This document shows positions 1 through 6,931 of a stretch of 64,000 nt of DNA, one piece after another. The translations under genes were made by a program, and so were the position numbers. The stretch is from Halomonas sp. KG2 (GTDB lineage Bacteria > Pseudomonadota > Gammaproteobacteria > Pseudomonadales > Halomonadaceae), in the NCBI GenBank assembly GCA_030440445.1, contig CP098528.1, positions 1,922,001 through 1,986,000 of the forward strand, given 5' to 3'. The notes beneath the pieces are model-generated. The model ran no database searches. It was not told where the DNA came from and saw nothing but the letters and a program-made list of their open reading frames with translations. The stretch's first letter is position 1, and each line of letters opens with the position of its first letter.

Positions 1-410
1 AATTGTTGGATACCGTAAACCTCGAACGTAAAAGGCCCAGGCCCAAACAAATCCCTATTCTCAGTATGCTTTTTGGCGACCACTAGAAAAACGCTATTAT
101 CGGACTCGAAAAGGCGGTTGTCCCGAATCGTTATGGCGCCGGAGAAAATACGATGATCTAGCCAAGTGAATGTATCTCGATTGGCTGCTGGTATAATGCT
201 GAGCTCGCCGTTAGGCAAGCGAATGAAGAAGGTCAGCGAATTATTACTATATGACATGTTTCTGTCATATATCGAGGCAATGACATAATCCTCCATACCG
301 TTTCTGTTGAGATCAATACGGTTTACGCCATCGGTTAACTCAAGCTGAGAAAACGCCATGGCATTAGTGCTAAAAAAGTAAACCAGCAGGAAGAATAGGT
401 GCTTACTCAT
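1..410 (-). CDS. CarG-like secreted protein, 3' part outside window
   Basis: Partial gene read on the minus strand from ATG at 408-410 and still open at base 1 (136 codons visible). The first 19 residues form a Sec signal peptide (MSKHLFFLLVYFFSTNAMA). After it comes a segment with the pattern DGVNRIDLNRNGMEDYV, followed by SNNSLTFFI. This resembles proteins annotated as CarG-like (carbapenem self-resistance), where a GxNxIDLNxDGxxD stretch is typical; that family assignment is from memory and tentative. The start overlaps the last 8 bases of the upstream SUMF1-type gene (stop TAA inside ATGAGTAAG), so the two are probably co-transcribed and translationally coupled. Predicted periplasmic or secreted. 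Function unknown. Confidence 0.6.
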   Translation of the reverse strand, partial: MSKHLFFLLVYFFSTNAMAFSQLELTDGVNRIDLNRNGMEDYVIASIYDRNMSYSNNSLTFFIRLPNGELSIIPAANRDTFTWLDHRIFSGAITIRDNRLFESDNSVFLVVAKKHTENRDLFGPGPFTFEVYGIQQ

Positions 411-1269
411 CGACCGCTCTTATTAACCGGAAACCGATATCGGGCATTCCAAACCCCGGAGAATGTACATCACAACTTGATAGCACGTTAGTGACGGCTT
501 GTTGATAACTGCCGCCACAAAAATAATACATGGGGATTCCCTTAGCGTAATGGTTTCTTTCATCAATCCATTCCGCTGCGTTACCGCTCATATCGTAAAG
601 ATCCAATGTATTGGGAAGCTTAGAGCCTACGGGCAACGTACCCGATACGGTGCCATCTTCAGAGGGGAAGTTGGCGACTGCTTCTGGTTGTGGACTGCCT
701 GAATGAGGGTAGCCATAGGAACCGTCTGCAATACCTTCATGGCCACCTCTAGCTGCGACATGCCATGCAACCATATCAGGTAAACGGTACCCCGATGCTT
801 TAGGCTCCCTTCTTATGTCGGAGCTATCATCGATTTCCGGTATGGCTTTAAGCGGCGCCCCCTCGGTGTCTAGGTAGTAGGGAGTCAGCCCTTGGTATTC
901 GCTTAGGGCATTGGCAAACAAAATGGTATCCCACCAGGTGACATTAACGGCAGGGTGCTGGCCGCTACTCTGGTTGTCTGACCGACAGCCGTCAATTGTG
1001 GCGCCATCACAGGCGTCGCCCAATGAATAACCATGCTGGAATGCCCAGGACTGCACTTCCTGATAGAGCTGGTACGGTACTTCCGTTTTCATTATCAAAA
1101 ATGACGGGGTAGAAAGATTGGCATTGCCAGCATAATCTTGGTCGCCGAAAACTGTGCCGACGTAAAAGCTTCCACCCTCTACTTTAGCCTCGCCTGGCAA
1201 ATGAAAACTACTCTGCGCAAACACAGGCGTGCAAAAAAGAAAACACAAAATTCCAGCGACATTTTTCAA
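403..1269 (-). CDS. secreted SUMF1/FGE-sulfatase-domain protein
   Basis: 288 residues with an N-terminal signal peptide (about 1-18, ending PVFA-Q). The mature part is a formylglycine-generating-enzyme-type fold: an early VEGGSFYVGT strand, a central HPAVNVTWWDTILFANALSE motif, YRLPDMVAWHVAARGG, LYDMSGNAAEWI, and a C-terminal CGGSYQQ...GFRLIR. These are hallmarks of the family. The paired cysteines that bind copper in true formylglycine-generating enzymes (a WLCHxSYC-like stretch) are not seen; the cysteines present probably form disulfides. It is therefore more likely a non-catalytic or divergent SUMF1 protein than a sulfatase activator, and no sulfatase is nearby. It overlaps the following CarG-like gene by 8 bases. 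The upstream 1270-1400 stretch is very AT-rich and probably carries the promoter. Confidence 0.8.
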   Translation of the reverse strand: MKNVAGILCFLFCTPVFAQSSFHLPGEAKVEGGSFYVGTVFGDQDYAGNANLSTPSFLIMKTEVPYQLYQEVQSWAFQHGYSLGDACDGATIDGCRSDNQSSGQHPAVNVTWWDTILFANALSEYQGLTPYYLDTEGAPLKAIPEIDDSSDIRREPKASGYRLPDMVAWHVAARGGHEGIADGSYGYPHSGSPQPEAVANFPSEDGTVSGTLPVGSKLPNTLDLYDMSGNAAEWIDERNHYAKGIPMYYFCGGSYQQAVTNVLSSCDVHSPGFGMPDIGFRLIRAVDE

Positions 1270-1441
1270 AATCTAAAGCCTCAGGTCTACTAGCACTTAA
1301 TTATTTTTTGGAAAAATATAAATTTTTCGATTTTTACGTTACGCTCATTGTAGTTAATAATCTGCTTTAAAAGCTATCGCTAATTCATGGCGGAAGCAGA
1401 CCTTTCGTCGCATTGTGGACTAGTCTTTGGGGAAGTAGAAA

Positions 1442-1636
1442 ATGGTATCTCTGACCAAGGCCTCGCTGCTGAGCAGAACAGCGACCGACCTGACATTATC
1501 GGTGGCGTTGACAACAATTGATGCGGAGAATGCCGCCGACGCAGCCTATGCAGGCGTTCGCACCGTTACCTTCAAAGTAAAAGCGGTCAAGGAAAGTAAG
1601 GAGCAAGGCGTTACTTATCTTGGTTGGAGCAGCTAA
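1442..1636 (+). CDS. small hypothetical protein (doubtful)
   Basis: A 64-codon open frame beginning MVSLTKASLLSRTATDL and ending YLGWSS. No family recognised. Composition is alanine-, threonine- and lysine-rich, and the DNA is clearly more GC-rich than the AT-rich stretch before it and the gene after it. No convincing Shine-Dalgarno sequence precedes the ATG. It could be a small real protein, the tail of a degraded gene, or chance. It lies 18 bases before the DUF4336 gene on the same strand. Confidence 0.2.
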   Translation: MVSLTKASLLSRTATDLTLSVALTTIDAENAADAAYAGVRTVTFKVKAVKESKEQGVTYLGWSS

Positions 1637-1654
1637 AGATGCAGGAGTAAGGCA

Positions 1655-2377
1655 ATGGAAACATATAAGCCTATACAGGTTCTCAAACCTGTTGCCAAAG
1701 ATATTTGGATTGTGGATGGCCCACTCATAAAGTTTAAAGGGGTAAGCTTTCCTACTAGGATGACGATTGTTCGGTTATCTTCTGAGGCATTATTTATACA
1801 TTCTCCGGTCGAGCTTACTCAGCACTTGAAAGAAGAAATTGAAAAGCTAGGAGAAGTTAAACATCTCGTGTCTCCCAACAGAATTCACTACTGGTGGATT
1901 GGTGAATGGAAAGCACTATATCCAAACGCAATATCCTGGGCATCTCCTGATTCTCGGGACGCTGCGCGAAAAGCTGGTTGGGAATTTGATAAGGATCTTT
2001 CAGATGAGCCAGAAAACGAATGGCGAGAGGATGTAGAGCAGTTGATCGTTAAAGGGAGCAGGATTTTAGAAGAGGTCGTCTTTTACCATAAAAGCTCTAA
2101 TACGCTTATCCTTGCTGATTTAATCGAGAACTTTGAGGCTCAAATGGAAAAATCACTGATTATAAGGATGTTCATGTGGCTTGCCGGTAATTTGGATCCT
2201 GACGGCAAGCTTCCAATTGATTTGCGAATGGCATATATAGGGCACCATAAACAATTAAAAAAGGCGATTGATAAAATTCTGGAATGGAGTCCTGATAAGG
2301 TAATCATTGCTCATGGTCGTTGGTATGAAACGAATGGTGTTGCCGAATTAAAGCGTGCTTTTCGATGGGTAAAATAA
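1655..2377 (+). CDS. DUF4336 protein (metallo-beta-lactamase-like fold)
   Basis: 240 residues matching my memory of the DUF4336 family across its length: IWIVDGPLIKFKGVSFPTRM (18-37), HSPVELT, LVSPNRIHYWWIGEW (67-81), EVVFYHKSSNTLILADLIENF (about 139-159), and a terminal VIIAHGRWYE. The family has the layout of metallo-beta-lactamase-fold hydrolases, but the HxHxDH zinc motif is absent here: the equivalent loop reads SPNRIHYWW. Enzymatic activity is therefore unproven. RBS GGAGTAAGG lies upstream of ATG 1655. The gene is AT-richer than the biosynthetic core of the window, in keeping with an accessory origin. Cytoplasmic; no signal or membrane segment seen. Confidence 0.75.
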   Translation: METYKPIQVLKPVAKDIWIVDGPLIKFKGVSFPTRMTIVRLSSEALFIHSPVELTQHLKEEIEKLGEVKHLVSPNRIHYWWIGEWKALYPNAISWASPDSRDAARKAGWEFDKDLSDEPENEWREDVEQLIVKGSRILEEVVFYHKSSNTLILADLIENFEAQMEKSLIIRMFMWLAGNLDPDGKLPIDLRMAYIGHHKQLKKAIDKILEWSPDKVIIAHGRWYETNGVAELKRAFRWVK

Positions 2378-2398
2378 TCAATAGCCACACATGAAAAG

Positions 2399-2432
2399 TC
2401 AAGGCTGCCGGAGGCTTCGCGCCGCAGCTTGA
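2399..2432 (+). repeat. imperfect inverted repeat after DUF4336 gene
   Basis: TCAAGGCTGC (2399-2408) faces GCAGCTTGA (2424-2432), which pair with one bulged G. No T-run follows, so this is a poor Rho-independent terminator. It may be a decayed recombination hairpin of the cassette type seen at 3000-3068. It separates the DUF4336 gene from the truncated acetyltransferase. Confidence 0.4.
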
Positions 2433-2466
2433 GGCATTATCAGTCAGCAGTAAAAAGGAACTTTCA

Positions 2467-2589
2467 ATGGATTTAAAGTATCGTTCAGCTAAATCTGAAG
2501 ATCTGGAGAGTCTTGTAGCTTTGCTTTCAAATGATCTGCTTGGTAGTCAAAGAGAAGATTCAGCAATTCCTTTGGGAAGGGGATTCTGA
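2467..2589 (+). pseudogene. truncated GNAT acetyltransferase N-terminus
   Basis: ATG 2467, preceded by AAAAAGGAA, opens a 40-codon frame starting MDLKYRSAKSEDLESLVALL and continuing SNDLLGSQREDSAIPL before a TGA at 2587-2589. The R-x-A-x-x-x-D-L...LLxNDxLGxxRED pattern is the usual first 35 residues of a GNAT-type N-acetyltransferase. The remaining 110 or so residues, including the acetyl-CoA-binding motif, are missing. The stop overlaps the ATG of the GFA gene (TGATG), so the fragment now works at most as a short leader that may couple translation to the next gene. Its RBS is better than that of the downstream gene, which supports such a role (inference). Confidence 0.6.
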
Positions 2590-2990
2590 TGACTGATCAT
2601 GTTGGTTCTTGTCTGTGTGGCACCGTGAGATTTAAGGTAGAAGGCGAGTTTGACAGCTTTTACCTGTGTCATTGTCAGCACTGTCAAAAAGATACAGGCT
2701 CGGCTCATGCGGCAAATCTATTCTCAAGTTCAGCTAAATTGATCTGGGAGTCAGGTACTGATGCTGTGACTTCCTTTGCGCTTCCAGGCTCTCGTCATAA
2801 CAAGAGTTTTTGTAAGTTGTGTGGTTCAGCATTACCGAATACTCAGGTCGCGGGTTTGCTCGTCGTTCCTGCTGGGTGTTTGGACACTGAAATCACTATG
2901 TTGCCAACTGCACACATCTTTTTATCTAGCAAAGCTACTTGGGATGGAGAGTTGGGGGAGGTGCCAAAGTTTGAGGGGCTGCCAGATTGA
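2589..2990 (+). CDS. GFA family protein (glutathione-dependent formaldehyde-activating type)
   Basis: 133 residues of the GFA/CENP-V fold. All the cysteines expected to bind the two zinc ions are visible: CLC (C8, C10), CHCQHC (C27, C29, C32) and CKLC (C75, C78). The family is named for an enzyme reported to promote glutathione-formaldehyde adduct formation, but most small members have no known substrate. The ATG overlaps the stop of the acetyltransferase fragment, and there is no independent strong RBS. An attC-like hairpin begins 10 bases after the stop. Cytoplasmic. Confidence 0.8.
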   Translation: MTDHVGSCLCGTVRFKVEGEFDSFYLCHCQHCQKDTGSAHAANLFSSSAKLIWESGTDAVTSFALPGSRHNKSFCKLCGSALPNTQVAGLLVVPAGCLDTEITMLPTAHIFLSSKATWDGELGEVPKFEGLPD

Positions 2991-2999
2991 GCGACCAAC

Positions 3000-3068
3000 A
3001 CATAACCAGCGGCTGTTGCGGGTGCACCTATGTTGCGTTTTGGCACGCCGCAGAGCCAAGCGTTAAGC
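3000..3068 (+). repeat. attC-like recombination site (integron cassette boundary)
   Basis: A 69-base imperfect palindrome between the GFA and LysE genes. Left arm: ACATAAC (3000-3006), GGCT (3011-3014), TGCGG (3017-3021), GTGC (3022-3025). Right arm: GCAC (3043-3046), CCGCA (3048-3052), AGCC (3054-3057), GTTAAGC (3062-3068). The arms pair with single unpaired bases between blocks, as integron attC sites do, and the right end fits the core consensus GTTRRRY exactly. The left end is a degenerate inverse core. The next gene starts 12 bases after the core, with its own RBS. No integrase gene is in the window, so this rests on structure alone. Confidence 0.5.
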
Positions 3069-3080
3069 CCAGGAATTACT

Positions 3081-3698
3081 ATGAGTTTAGTCGAAATATT
3101 AGCTCTGTTTACAGTGATGTCAGCTTTAGCGCTAGTTCCCAGCACTAGTGTCGCCTTGGTCGTTGCTCGCTCTTCTTCTGCCGGATTCTCGAACGGCTGT
3201 GCCGTTGCAGCGGGGATTGTAGTCGGTGATCTTATCTTTGTATTGCTAGCTGTTTTAGGAATGACTGCTCTGGCAGAAGTCGTGGGTAGTTTTTTCTTGA
3301 TACTGAGATATTTGGCAGGCGCGTATTTGATCTGGTTTGGTATATGTCTTATGAGATCGAAAGCGCCATTGCAAGTGGAACATTCCGGCCGATCAGCAGC
3401 GAAATTATCAGCAAGCTTTTTCTCTGGTCTGCTTCTCACTCTGGGTGATGTAAAAGCTATATTTTTCTACGCGAGCTTATTCCCTACTTTTGTTGATTTG
3501 GCCATTATCCGGACATGGGATATCGCAGCAATTGCGATGATAACCGTAGTCGCCGTTGGGGGTGTCAAATTAGGCTATGCATATTTCGCGGGGGCCGTTG
3601 CGTCATTTGGCACTAACCATAGAGCAGAGCGAGCAGTTAAAGTGACGGCTGGTGGTTTAATGGTTGGAGCCGGATCGTATCTGATAGCAGAGGCTTAA
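3081..3698 (+). CDS. LysE/RhtB family amino-acid exporter
   Basis: 205 residues from ATG 3081 (RBS AGGA at 3071-3074). The frame is open upstream to 3030, but that part lies in the attC-like hairpin. The protein begins MSLVEILALFTVMSALALVP, then has TSVALVVARSSSAGFSNG and five or six hydrophobic segments, as in LysE-type exporters of amino acids and related solutes. The conserved P-S-T near residue 20 and the GD-KAIFFYASLFP segment (about 123-135) match the family. Inner membrane. The stop codon lies inside GCTTAAC (3693-3699), the exact reverse complement of the GTTAAGC at the gene's 5' side; such complementarity between the ends is a hallmark of a mobile cassette. Substrate cannot be told from sequence. 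Confidence 0.8.
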   Translation: MSLVEILALFTVMSALALVPSTSVALVVARSSSAGFSNGCAVAAGIVVGDLIFVLLAVLGMTALAEVVGSFFLILRYLAGAYLIWFGICLMRSKAPLQVEHSGRSAAKLSASFFSGLLLTLGDVKAIFFYASLFPTFVDLAIIRTWDIAAIAMITVVAVGGVKLGYAYFAGAVASFGTNHRAERAVKVTAGGLMVGAGSYLIAEA

Positions 3699-4156
3699 CA
3701 TCTATGAATCTGATCGTTTGTACGGACGAAACCCGGTTTTGGGTTTTCGGACCGGTCATGGAGAAGGTCTTGATGTACTGACTCGGTAGATAAACCAACC
3801 ACAGTTGCAAACTGGACGTGCGCCAAAATGAGCTTCATAGAACTTCGAAGTTTCCAATGGCTTGCGAGTGATGAAGGCCAAGCTTTCGGATTGAATGATC
3901 ATAAAGCTTCTCTACATAGATGGTTTTGTTGTTTAGGCTTGATAAGGCAATTTAGTGCATAGTGAAGGTAGATGTTTTGAATATTTTGGCCAAGTGTGGC
4001 CGGACGTAGAGGCATCTTTTTAGCTTAGCTAAGCAGGCTGAGCTGGGGGAGAAAGATCAATGAATATCAAGGCCATGCATTCGACAAGCGTATGATGGCG
4101 GGTATTATGTGAAAATCTGAATTGGCCGTTTTTACTTTACTGAAAATAGGGAAAGT
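3699..4156. other. intergenic stretch, no convincing gene
   Basis: 458 bases without a supported coding gene. It contains an imperfect hairpin, CGAAACCC (3727-3734) facing GGGTTTTCG (3741-3749), and a 12-base perfect palindrome GCTTAGCTAAGC within 4020-4040. A 44-codon frame from ATG 3829 has no recognisable family and no clear RBS. The stretch may hold a decayed cassette. Confidence 0.4.
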
Positions 4157-4549
4157 ATGTACATAAATGAGTTAAGTGAAAAATTTCGCGAAGAATGTAG
4201 AGTCGCATTGAGCGAAGAACAAACAAAGAGTCTATCGGAAACGAATAACTGGTCTCATGTAGACCGAGCTAAAGTGCATTCTGACTGGGACGTTCTTTAT
4301 AAAAAGATGGTTTCTTATGTAGATGCTGCTGATCCTAGTAATGAAGATGTTCAAAAATTGATAGCTGAACACTATGAAATAGTGAGTCGCTTCTACGTTC
4401 CTAGTGAAAAAGCATATATTGGAATGGCGCTGTTTTATGGTGAGAATGAAGGAATGAAAATATTCCATACTGAGTACCATTTAAACATGGTCAACTTTGT
4501 GGGTGATTCAATCTGCTTCTACGCGTATCAGAAGTTGAAAAACACATAA
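4157..4549 (+). CDS. stand-alone TipAS antibiotic-binding-domain protein
   Basis: 130 residues. The pattern DWDVLYKKMVSYVDAADPSNEDVQKLIAEHYEIVSRFY (about 45-82), then AYIGMALFYGENEGMKIFHTEYHLNMVNFVGDSICFYA, matches the TipAS domain. That globin-like helical fold binds thiopeptides in Streptomyces TipA and albicidin in AlbA/SkgA-type proteins. Usually a MerR DNA-binding domain precedes it; here the protein starts near the beginning of the TipAS region, so it is more like a drug-binding or sequestering protein than a regulator (inference). The DNA is AT-rich compared with the biosynthetic core, suggesting acquisition. RBS AGGGAAAG precedes ATG 4157. The stop lies inside CACATAACAAGC, the same inverse-core-like motif that follows the GFA gene. 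Confidence 0.7.
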   Translation: MYINELSEKFREECRVALSEEQTKSLSETNNWSHVDRAKVHSDWDVLYKKMVSYVDAADPSNEDVQKLIAEHYEIVSRFYVPSEKAYIGMALFYGENEGMKIFHTEYHLNMVNFVGDSICFYAYQKLKNT

Positions 4550-4588
4550 CAAGCAAAGGCAGGCGGATACTTCGGACGTTATTATGTG
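4543..4588 (+). repeat. inverted repeat over the TipAS stop codon
   Basis: CACATAA (4543-4549) pairs with TTATGTG (4582-4588), enclosing 32 bases. The left arm holds the stop codon and the motif ACATAACAAGC, close to the ACATAACCAGC at 3000-3010. A strict integron-type core GTTAGGT lies at 4630-4636. Together these may mark a second, less regular cassette junction. Confidence 0.35.
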
Positions 4589-4847
4589 CCCCTCAACCCT
4601 CGAGGAGGTAGGGCTATAAACACTCCAAAGTTAGGTATCCCGTTACGACTAGGCTGGTGCCTTCCTGATTGACATATGCGTTGGTAAGGTTCTAAAGTCT
4701 GCGGCCAAAGGTATCGGGCACCTGCCGCCTGCAGACGCAAGTCACGGTGAAGCCCGACGGTACGAACATACTCACTCTCGAAGCATTTCGTAGGTGGGCA
4801 ATGCAGGCCCCCATCAAGAACGAAATGCCTCATTTGAGGAGTGAATG
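4550..4847. other. intergenic stretch before MATE gene with 9-bp inverted repeat
   Basis: 298 bases with no supported gene. Two structures stand out: the core-like GTTAGGT at 4630-4636, and a perfect 9-base inverted repeat GCATTTCGT (4783-4791) facing ACGAAATGC (4820-4828), ending 17 bases before the first ATG of the MATE gene. The repeat is well placed to be an operator or an mRNA hairpin near the RBS (GAGGAG, 4836-4841). Confidence 0.4.
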
Positions 4848-6245
4848 ATGTCGTTCCGACACTCACCTGACAATCGTTTTTTGATTGCCCCCATAGGGCG
4901 AACTTTCTTAGCTAATGCATTTCCAATGATGCTCGTCATGACAATGAACGGGCTGCTGAATGTTGTCGATGCCACTTTTTTAGGGCACTTCGTCGGCACC
5001 AATGCCTTAGCTGCCGTCAGCATCGTCTTTCCGGCCTTTATGATCACCGTTGCCCTGTCGACTCTTGTCAGCGGTGGTATGTCCAGCCTTCTGGCCCGTC
5101 ACCTGGGCGCGGACGCAAGAGATCAGGCTGCGGCAGTCTTCACCCGAGCACATGGGTTGGCACTCTGTATCTCACTCACTCTGATCGTAATCTTCCTGGT
5201 AGGGGGGCGTGCCGCCGTTGGCTACTTGACGGATGGGCAGAACGGCATCACTGGGCTGGCCCACACTTATCTATCGATCATGATCTATGCGACGCCCTTA
5301 CAGTTCCTGCTTGGGCTGCATGCGGATGCATTGCGCAATGAGGGCCGGGCGGGGTTCATTGCGCTAATGTCGGTTGGGGTGACGCTTGCTAATATTGCAC
5401 TGAACTATGTGCTGATCGTTATTCTTGATCTCGGCGTCGCCGGGTCAGCGTGGGGCACGGTGCTAGCCCAGGGCCTGGGCTTAGGGCTATTGATTGGCCT
5501 GCGCCTGCGTGGAGACGGATTACTGCCGCTTTCATCGCTCGGCAGATACCGCTGGTCTGGAGACTGGCGCCCTATACTAGCCCTTGGGGCACCTCTCAGT
5601 CTCAGCTTCATCGGTATCGCGCTTGTCTCGGCGACTCTGATCGCAACCCTGCGGCTGACAGCAGAGGCTGGTTATGCCGACATTATCGCGGCCTACGGGA
5701 TCGTCACTCGGATCTTCAGTTTCAGCTTTCTACCCTTGATGGCTATCGCGCTCGCAACCCAGAGTATCGTCGGGAACAATGTCGGCGCGGGGCTCTTCCT
5801 TCGGTCGGATGCTGTACTGCGACTCGCACTCGGCACAGCACTGTTTTATTGCGTTGCAGTTGAGATCATTCTGCTCGGCAGCAGCCACTATATTGGGGCG
5901 GGCTTTGTCCGGGACCCAGTCGTAGTGGCTCAAGTTGGGGCGATCCTGCGTCCGATGATGTATTTTTACTTCGTCGTTGGTCCGCTTCTAGTACTAGCGC
6001 TCTATTTTCAAGCGGTGGGACAGCCGGGGAGAGCAGCGATTCTGACGTTAACCAAACCTTTCTTACTGAGTCCGGCACTGATTGTTGCGCTCGCGCTCAT
6101 CAAAGACGCCGATGCGATTTGGTTGGCGTTCCCAATTGCCGATGGCCTCATGGCTAGTCTTGCAATTGTCATCGTGATTTCCAGCCTGAAACGGCATACG
6201 ACCGGCTCCGGATTTGGGCTGGCAATACAGGGAGAGCCAACATGA
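4848..6245 (+). CDS. MATE family multidrug efflux transporter
   Basis: 465 residues with about 12 hydrophobic segments in two similar halves, as in Na+- or H+-coupled MATE pumps that export cationic drugs and dyes. The N-terminus reads FLANAFPMMLVMTMNGLLNVVDATFLGHFVG, a typical MATE helix 1-2 pattern, and QSIVGNNVGAG marks the second half. Two ATGs are adjacent (4845 and 4848); the second gives better spacing from GAGGAG. The C-terminal end overlaps the next gene by four bases (ATGA), so pump and glyoxalase-like protein are translated together. GC is higher than in the neighbouring TipAS and peptidase genes. Inner membrane. Confidence 0.85.
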   Translation: MSFRHSPDNRFLIAPIGRTFLANAFPMMLVMTMNGLLNVVDATFLGHFVGTNALAAVSIVFPAFMITVALSTLVSGGMSSLLARHLGADARDQAAAVFTRAHGLALCISLTLIVIFLVGGRAAVGYLTDGQNGITGLAHTYLSIMIYATPLQFLLGLHADALRNEGRAGFIALMSVGVTLANIALNYVLIVILDLGVAGSAWGTVLAQGLGLGLLIGLRLRGDGLLPLSSLGRYRWSGDWRPILALGAPLSLSFIGIALVSATLIATLRLTAEAGYADIIAAYGIVTRIFSFSFLPLMAIALATQSIVGNNVGAGLFLRSDAVLRLALGTALFYCVAVEIILLGSSHYIGAGFVRDPVVVAQVGAILRPMMYFYFVVGPLLVLALYFQAVGQPGRAAILTLTKPFLLSPALIVALALIKDADAIWLAFPIADGLMASLAIVIVISSLKRHTTGSGFGLAIQGEPT

Positions 6246-6676
6246 CCCTTCAAACACTTGCGGAAGCCAAGGCGCAGGCAAAATCACTGCGTCAAGCGCT
6301 TGTCGCCAAAGGAACACAGATTAGCCACGCTCAATCGCTGGAGCTCATCGCCCAGCAAAACGGGGTGCGGGACTGGAACACGCTTTATGCTCGGCTGTCA
6401 GGTGCCGAACCAACGCTCTTCAATATCCATGATGAGGTTCGTGGCCAGTACCTGGGGCAAAATTTTAGCGGCCGGATTGTTGCGATATCGAAGGTGGGAA
6501 AAAGCTATAGGCTTTCGATACAGCTGGACCAGCCGATCGATACCGTCCAATTTGCGAGCTTCTCCAACATGCGCCGTCGTATTAGGGGCGTCATTGATCA
6601 AGAAGGTCGGTCACCACAAAAGACGTCGGATGGCACGCCGCAACTAATCGTCGAGCCTCTAGTGCGCCGCAGGTAA
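6242..6676 (+). CDS. glyoxalase-related small protein
   Basis: 144 residues. The first 45 contain AQAKSLRQALVAKGTQISH, then AQSLELIAQQNGVRDWNTLYA, a helical domain found at the N-terminus of a group annotated as glyoxalase superfamily proteins. In the longer members it precedes the vicinal-oxygen-chelate domain; here that domain is absent and a beta-rich tail (about 55-144) follows. The ATG overlaps the MATE stop (ATGA), which indicates translational coupling. The partner suggests an accessory role in drug tolerance, but no function is established. A strong hairpin 27 bases past the stop probably ends the transcript. Confidence 0.65.
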   Translation: MTLQTLAEAKAQAKSLRQALVAKGTQISHAQSLELIAQQNGVRDWNTLYARLSGAEPTLFNIHDEVRGQYLGQNFSGRIVAISKVGKSYRLSIQLDQPIDTVQFASFSNMRRRIRGVIDQEGRSPQKTSDGTPQLIVEPLVRRR

Positions 6677-6702
6677 ATAGCGCCGGCACTTCAACCAGGG
6701 AA

Positions 6703-6730
6703 TGTGGGCGGGAGTTGCGAACCGCCCACA
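6703..6730 (+). terminator. hairpin after MATE operon
   Basis: TGTGGGCGG (6703-6711) and CCGCCCACA (6722-6730) form a perfect 9-base stem with a 10-base loop. Only a weak pyrimidine tract follows (CCTCTACCT), so termination may be inefficient or Rho-assisted. Confidence 0.55.
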
Positions 6731-6887
6731 CCTCTACCTAGGTATGTTTGAGCGCACGCTACATTACCTGATCGAATACAAGTTAGACTTATCGGTTTTC
6801 CATCCGAAGTATCGCAATGATCTTTACCCAAAACTAACCAACATGGAAGGTGGTAGATAGGGCTCGGAAATGGATTTTCTACAGCCT

Positions 6888-6903
6888 GTTAAGCCTCTAT
6901 AAT
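6888..6903 (+). promoter_or_regulatory. cassette core-like site and -10 box before peptidase E
   Basis: GTTAAGC (6888-6894) fits the integron core GTTRRRY. It is followed at once by TATAAT (6898-6903), a perfect -10 hexamer 28 bases before the ATG. No good -35 is visible. RBS AAGGAAG lies near 6920. Confidence 0.4.
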
Positions 6904-6931
6904 GACAGCATTTAGACAGTAAGGAAGTCGA

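Noticed and set aside
2843..3439. 198-codon open frame on the minus strand over the GFA and LysE genes
   Set aside because: It lies fully across two recognisable plus-strand genes and the attC-like hairpin, has no family character and no RBS; a coding shadow.
3829..3963. 44-codon frame starting MSFIELRSFQWLASDEGQAF
   Set aside because: No recognisable family or convincing RBS in a stretch that otherwise looks non-coding; kept only as a note.
4582..4866. 94-codon minus-strand open frame before the MATE gene
   Set aside because: No family, no RBS, covers the MATE RBS and start; the region is better read as intergenic.
5450..5863. 137-codon plus-strand open frame inside the MATE gene
   Set aside because: Overlaps the transmembrane core of the pump in another frame, Arg/Ser-rich, no RBS.
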